Part shown: positions 60,272 to 64,000 of the stretch, piece after piece
Layout of the letters: the number at the start of each line of letters is the position of its first letter
Position numbering within the stretch: the first letter of the stretch is position 1
Origin: Deltaproteobacteria bacterium
GTDB lineage: Bacteria; JAMCPX01
DNA: 64,000 nt
Assembly (NCBI GenBank): GCA_023382265.1
Contig: JAMCPX010000056.1
Location: 1-64,000 of the forward strand
Direction: 5' to 3'
The notes under the pieces: model-generated
Database searches by the model: none
The model's input: the letters and a program-made list of their open reading frames with translations, nothing else
What the model was told of the DNA's origin: nothing
Program-made: the position numbers and the translations under genes

Positions 60272-61483
60272 ATGACACAATTTAATGTGTCATCCACAAT
60301 GAAAGAAATAATGGCGGCGTATTATCTTGAAGCAAAGAACGCTTCGTACAACAATACCCCTGTGGCATGGATTACATCGGGCGCACCTGTAGAGTTTCTT
60401 TATTCAATGGGCGTAATACCTGTATATCCTGAGAATTACGCACCAATGTGTGCAATAACAAGGGTCAGTAAAGATCTTATAGAGGTAAGTGAAGCAGCAG
60501 GATATTCAATGGATGTTTGCTCTTATGCAAGAACAAACATAGGCGTAGATATGACTCAGGGTGGACCTATCATGGGTTTACCAAAACCGGATATGCTTAT
60601 TGTGGGAACGAATATATGCCATACGGTTGTAAACTGGTTTGCAATACATGCAAGAAAATATAATGTCCCGATGTATATGATTGATATGCCGTTTTTACAT
60701 GACGGTATGACTCAGGATGCTAAGGATTATGTTGTAAAACAATTTTACGGGTTACAGGATTTTTTATCCAGAACATTAAAAAAGCCTTTTGATAAGGATA
60801 AGTTCAGAGAAACGCTCATTTTGGCAGGAGAAACATCCGCGTTATGGAAGAAGATCCTGGAGATCGGGAAGAAAAAGCCATCGCCCATAAACTCTTTTGA
60901 CACATTTATTCATCTCGCACCTATTGTAACACTCAGGGGTACACAAAGGGCGGTTGATTATTACCGGCAGTTTTATGATGAGCTTGTTGATCGCAGCAAC
61001 AAAGGCATTGGCTCAATACAGCATGAGAGGATCAGGCTGTTATGGGATAATCTACCCATATGGTATAAGATGAAATACCTTTCTGAAATGCTCGGCAATC
61101 GCGGTGCTGCACTTGTTGTATCCACATACACAAACTCATGGGCAGCCATAGAGGGCGATATAGACATAAATCTTGATGAGGCAAAGGCTTATGATGAGCT
61201 TGCAAGAGCTTATCTCTCACCTTACATAAACAGGGATTTTAACTATAGGATTGAGTACCTTGTTAACCTGATAAATGAATTTTCACTTGACGGTATTGTA
61301 TTTCATTCCGACAGAAGCTGTAAACCTTATTCGATAGGACAGTACCTTATAAAAGAAGAAATTACAAAAAGAACCGGTAAGCCATGCCTTATCATTGAAG
61401 CAGATATGAATGACCCCAGAATGTTTTCCGATGCACAGGTAGAAACAAGGGTGGAGGCATTCTTGGAAGGTTTTGAAAAATGA
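60272..61483 (+). CDS. 2-hydroxyacyl-CoA dehydratase / benzoyl-CoA reductase-type subunit (HgdA/BcrB-like)
   Basis: A 403-residue second subunit: APMCAITRVSKDLIEVSEAA, SMDVCSYARTNIGVDMTQGG, LPKPDMLIVGTNICHTVVNW and a C-terminal FHSDRSCKPYSIGQYLIKEE, then GKPCLIIEADMNDPRMFSDA. These include the cluster-ligating cysteines seen in BcrB and HgdA. The start lies one base after the preceding stop codon and the end overlaps the activator gene (ATGA), so the three are a tight operon. Confidence 0.87.
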   Translation: MTQFNVSSTMKEIMAAYYLEAKNASYNNTPVAWITSGAPVEFLYSMGVIPVYPENYAPMCAITRVSKDLIEVSEAAGYSMDVCSYARTNIGVDMTQGGPIMGLPKPDMLIVGTNICHTVVNWFAIHARKYNVPMYMIDMPFLHDGMTQDAKDYVVKQFYGLQDFLSRTLKKPFDKDKFRETLILAGETSALWKKILEIGKKKPSPINSFDTFIHLAPIVTLRGTQRAVDYYRQFYDELVDRSNKGIGSIQHERIRLLWDNLPIWYKMKYLSEMLGNRGAALVVSTYTNSWAAIEGDIDINLDEAKAYDELARAYLSPYINRDFNYRIEYLVNLINEFSLDGIVFHSDRSCKPYSIGQYLIKEEITKRTGKPCLIIEADMNDPRMFSDAQVETRVEAFLEGFEK

Positions 61484-62253
61484 AATATTTTGCAGGTATT
61501 GATGTAGGTTCCTTAACGGCAAAGGCCGTTTTGATTGATGAGAATAAAAGTATTCTCGGTTACTATGTTCAGCCAATAGGCTATGACAGCCTGGCTTCAG
61601 GGACTCACGTGCTTGAGCAGGTACTTAAAAAGGCAGGTCTCAAGCAGGAGAATATTACAGGTACTGTTACAACAGGCTACAGCAGAAAAAGATTCTCCGA
61701 ATCGGCTATACAGAAAACGGAGATAAGCTGTCATGCAAAGGGCATATCGATTGTGTTTCCTCAAGCGAGAACGCTCATTGATGTAGGGGGACAGGACAGT
61801 AAGGTTATGAAGATTGGTAATAACGGCAAGGTCCTTGATTTTGCAATGAACGATAAATGTGCAGCAGGCACTGGCAGGTTTGTAGAGGTTATGGCCCATG
61901 CACTCGGGCTCTCACTTAATGGGATATCCGACTCAGCCCTTAATCATAGTAACGAACTTCTGCTCAGCAGTACCTGTACGGTCTTTGCAGAATCAGAGAT
62001 TGTTTCCCTTTTATCACAGGGTAATATCGTACCCGATATATCATGGGCTATTATGAAGTCTATTGCAGACAGGGTTGCTGCACTTGTTGGCAGGGTCGGT
62101 ACAGAAAAAGAGGTAGCAATGAGCGGAGGAATGGCTAAAAATCAGGCACTTGTTCAAAGACTTGCGGATAAGCTTGCAACAAGTATACTTGTACCAGAAG
62201 AACCCCAGATAATTGGTGCTCTTGGTGCTGCCGTCATAGCCATGGGGCAGTAA
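61480..62253 (+). CDS. Activator ATPase of 2-hydroxyacyl-CoA dehydratase (HgdC/BadF-type)
   Basis: A 257-residue ASKHA-fold ATPase that fires single electrons into the dehydratase. Phosphate-1 loop FAGIDVGSLTAKAVLID, phosphate-2 loop TLIDVGGQDSKV, the adenosine motif MSGGMAKNQALV, and the bridging [4Fe-4S] cysteines C127 (NDKCAAGTGRF) and C166 (SSTCTVFAESE), spaced as in HgdC. Only one activator gene is present, unlike the paired BcrA/BcrD of benzoyl-CoA reductase. Confidence 0.93.
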   Translation: MKYFAGIDVGSLTAKAVLIDENKSILGYYVQPIGYDSLASGTHVLEQVLKKAGLKQENITGTVTTGYSRKRFSESAIQKTEISCHAKGISIVFPQARTLIDVGGQDSKVMKIGNNGKVLDFAMNDKCAAGTGRFVEVMAHALGLSLNGISDSALNHSNELLLSSTCTVFAESEIVSLLSQGNIVPDISWAIMKSIADRVAALVGRVGTEKEVAMSGGMAKNQALVQRLADKLATSILVPEEPQIIGALGAAVIAMGQ

Positions 62254-62439
62254 AATATTTATACATGCCTGCCACCGGTAAAATTAAGGGACTCTATCAG
62301 TATAGGGTTAGAGGGATTAACGGGTAATATTTTCAAAGACCTGTAGCCGCAAAATCGTTTCTTTACAGATGATCACATTTTAATTTGTAAACCGGTAATC
62401 GGTATGATATTTAAGTGGTTAAAATGACCAACAAACCTA

Positions 62440-62524
62440 TTAACCCAGTTACACCTGTAGCAAAAAGTGCAGCTTTACTTATTATTAATGCCTGCTATAA
62501 AAAAAGCAGGTGTAAATGGGTTAA
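62440..62524 (+). other. Long imperfect stem-loop upstream of a radical SAM gene
   Basis: TTAACCCA (62440-62447) pairs with TGGGTTAA (62517-62524), and TACACCTG (62450-62457) with CAGGTGTA (62507-62514), leaving one 2x2 internal loop. Inside, CCTGC (62491-62495) can alternatively pair with GCAGG (62506-62510). Either a regulatory RNA switch or a palindromic mobile (MITE-like) remnant. It ends 17 bases before the ribosome site of the gene at 62557. The rest of the 303-base gap before that gene holds nothing else recognised. Confidence 0.6.
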
Positions 62525-62556
62525 TTTACAAAACATGCGATGGAGTAAATGAAAAA

Positions 62557-63951
62557 ATGAAAGTATTGCTTCTGGCAACGAACAGACTCACGACCCCATA
62601 CCCTGTATATCCTATAGGCTTGGATTATGTTGCAGGGGCCATAACTCCTCCGCATAAAACGCATATTATCGATCTTTGCTTTGAGGGGGATGAGCCTGAT
62701 AAAATTGAAACTAGGATAAGGGAATTTGCGCCCGATATTGTAGGATTGTCCCTGAGGAACGTGGATACGTCGGATTCAATTAATACACAGCAATTCATCG
62801 ATCAGTATAAGGATGTAATATCGATGGTCAGGCGGGCGACACGTGCACAGGTTGTTCTTGGGGGAAGTGCTTTCAGCATATTCCCGGAACAGTTCATGCA
62901 GACTTTGGATGCGGAATACGGGATCGTCGGGGATGGTGAACGGCTTGCACAGCTCGTCGATGCCATAGAAAAAGGAGACGACGTTTCTGCTCTGCCCGGG
63001 GTGATCGTGAACCCCGGATTTAAATCAACTGCTTTCTCAAACGGGGTAAACGGTGGGAAGATGACAGAGAATTCCTCTTTATGGGAAGGTACTGTTACAA
63101 GGGCATTTGATAAAAACCGCCCCTATCTGAATTTTTACCTGAAAAACGGAGGTATACTCAATCTCCAGACCAAGCGAGGGTGTCCATTCAGGTGCATCTA
63201 CTGCACCTACCCGCTCATCGACGGCAGCTATATGCGGTGCTTTGAACCCGAATCGGTCGGCCGGACGGCGCGGGAGCTTCAGGATGCCGGGGCAAAATTT
63301 ATCTATATAACAGATTCTTCATTCAATGCGGATGTTGCTCACAGCATTGCCGTGGCTGAAGCATTCGTACGCAATCGCATCAGTATTCCATGGGGAGGTT
63401 TTTTCACGCCGAGACACCTGCCTGCGGACTATTTCCGTAAGATGGCGGACTGCGGCCTGACCCATGTGGAGTTTGGTACGGATGCACTTTGCGATGCGAC
63501 CCTGTCTTCTTATCATAAACCGTTCAAGCTTGAACAGGTGTTTGAGAGCCACCGTATGGCACGCGATGCAGGCCTGTTTGTTGCACACTACCTTATCGTA
63601 GGCGGTCCGGGTGAGAACGAACAGACACTTAAGGAGACGCTGGATAATGCTGAAAAACTCGAGCAAACGGTGCTGTTCTTTTTTTTCAGAATGCGGATCT
63701 ACCCCGGGACTTTCCTGCACACCATTGCCTTGAACGAGGGCAACCCTGAATACAACGATGTCTTCACCCGCCAGGTATTTTATCAGACCGATCCCATGTG
63801 GAATAACATGATTGTACGCACAGTACGGGAGCGGTCACACGGGCGGCCTAACTGGATTACCGGATCCGGCGGGGAAAATATGGAGAAGGTCATCTCCCGT
63901 ATGTACAGCCGCGGCCGTACAGGACCATTATGGGAAAAACTGATCCAGTAG
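62557..63951 (+). CDS. B12-binding radical SAM protein
   Basis: A 464-residue class B-like radical SAM enzyme. N-terminal cobalamin-type Rossmann fold (MKVLLLATNRLTTPYPVYPI, SLRNVDTSDS, VVLGGSAFSIFP, YGIVGDGE), then [4Fe-4S] cysteines C209-x3-C213-x2-C216 in TKRGCPFRCIYCTYPLIDGS, FIYITDSSFNAD, HVEFGTDALCDATL, YLIVGGPGENEQTL and MRIYPGT. It resembles the branch found in lipid or polyketide clusters. G+C is much higher than in the preceding operon, suggesting transfer. ATG 62557 (GGAG at 62542) is chosen over an upstream in-frame ATG at 62467, which lies inside the stem-loop. Confidence 0.88.
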   Translation: MKVLLLATNRLTTPYPVYPIGLDYVAGAITPPHKTHIIDLCFEGDEPDKIETRIREFAPDIVGLSLRNVDTSDSINTQQFIDQYKDVISMVRRATRAQVVLGGSAFSIFPEQFMQTLDAEYGIVGDGERLAQLVDAIEKGDDVSALPGVIVNPGFKSTAFSNGVNGGKMTENSSLWEGTVTRAFDKNRPYLNFYLKNGGILNLQTKRGCPFRCIYCTYPLIDGSYMRCFEPESVGRTARELQDAGAKFIYITDSSFNADVAHSIAVAEAFVRNRISIPWGGFFTPRHLPADYFRKMADCGLTHVEFGTDALCDATLSSYHKPFKLEQVFESHRMARDAGLFVAHYLIVGGPGENEQTLKETLDNAEKLEQTVLFFFFRMRIYPGTFLHTIALNEGNPEYNDVFTRQVFYQTDPMWNNMIVRTVRERSHGRPNWITGSGGENMEKVISRMYSRGRTGPLWEKLIQ

Positions 63952-64000
63952 CACCTGTGCAGGTAACAGTGTTTCCGCTTTCCATCGCAGTACTTGCAGG
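63930..64000 (+). CDS. Partial gene running off the window end
   Basis: An open frame starts at ATG 63930 (MGKTDPVAPVQVTVFPLSIA), overlaps the radical SAM gene by 22 bases, and stays open to the edge with AGGACC upstream. Only about 23 residues are visible, so no family can be named. A GTG at 63957 is an alternative start. Its overlap implies the same operon as the radical SAM gene. Confidence 0.35.
   Translation, partial: MGKTDPVAPVQVTVFPLSIAVLA

Overview
The window looks like chromosomal DNA of a Gram-negative (didermic), respiring or syntrophic bacterium, most probably an uncultured member of the Desulfobacterota or a related deltaproteobacterial lineage. Supporting signs are LpxC and several outer-membrane barrels and lipoproteins, the order response regulator - valS - nadC, the order rplM - rpsI - argC, futalosine-pathway menaquinone genes (mqnE, mqnA), RpoH, a DksA-like protein and multihaem cytochromes. 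This placement is inference from gene content, since no rRNA gene is present. Base composition is AT-rich. Ordinary genes are followed by clear hairpin terminators and several have recognisable TTGACA/TATAAT-type promoters.

Layout. 1-3.1 kb: groES, then three cell-envelope genes (FlgT/LPP20-like protein, CsgG lipoprotein, PEGA lipoprotein). 3.1-11.2 kb: housekeeping and envelope genes (pgsA, gltX, LysM lipoprotein, cation efflux, YjbQ, PilZ, DUF502, HIT, lpxC). 11.3-19 kb: two response regulators, valS, nadC, a transglutaminase-like secreted protein and a PEBP protein. 19-28.5 kb: a lone FeoA gene with a Fur-box-like site, a catabolic or lipid-type cluster (epimerase, acetoacetate-decarboxylase-like, paired acyl-CoA dehydrogenases), a further acyl-CoA dehydrogenase, tRNA-Gln, another epimerase, a membrane M28 peptidase and a lipocalin-like protein. 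28.5-38.6 kb: CstA-type transporter, radical SAM protein, bioA, nth, cca, tRNA-Pro, Slp lipoprotein and an AMIN amidase.

38.8-43 kb is an island of visibly higher G+C: outer-membrane barrel protein, APC permease, PP2C phosphatase and Ser/Thr kinase in a row, which looks like a transporter with its own phospho-switch. 43-46.3 kb carries a glycosyltransferase, DciA, a HEAT-like protein and an MJ0042 zinc-ribbon membrane protein. 46.3-47.5 kb is decayed DNA with a frameshifted DUF4276-type gene.

47.5-51.5 kb is the most striking region: a divergent locus encoding a periplasmic octahaem cytochrome on one side, and a beta-barrel porin followed by a 13-haem lipoprotein cytochrome on the other. Together these could form an outer-membrane electron conduit (21 haems). 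The 13-haem protein contains a duplicated trihaem module, and the shared promoter region contains a perfect operator-like palindrome.

51.6-64 kb: DksA-like protein, the argC-rpsI-rplM operon, the mqnE-mqnA pair, a FadL-type barrel, rpoH, a 2-hydroxyacyl-CoA dehydratase operon with its activator behind an attenuator-like leader, and a high-G+C B12-binding radical SAM gene preceded by a long imperfect stem-loop. Menaquinone synthesis, multihaem cytochromes and radical-type acyl-CoA chemistry fit an anaerobe that oxidises organic or aromatic acids and passes electrons outward. That lifestyle is inference.
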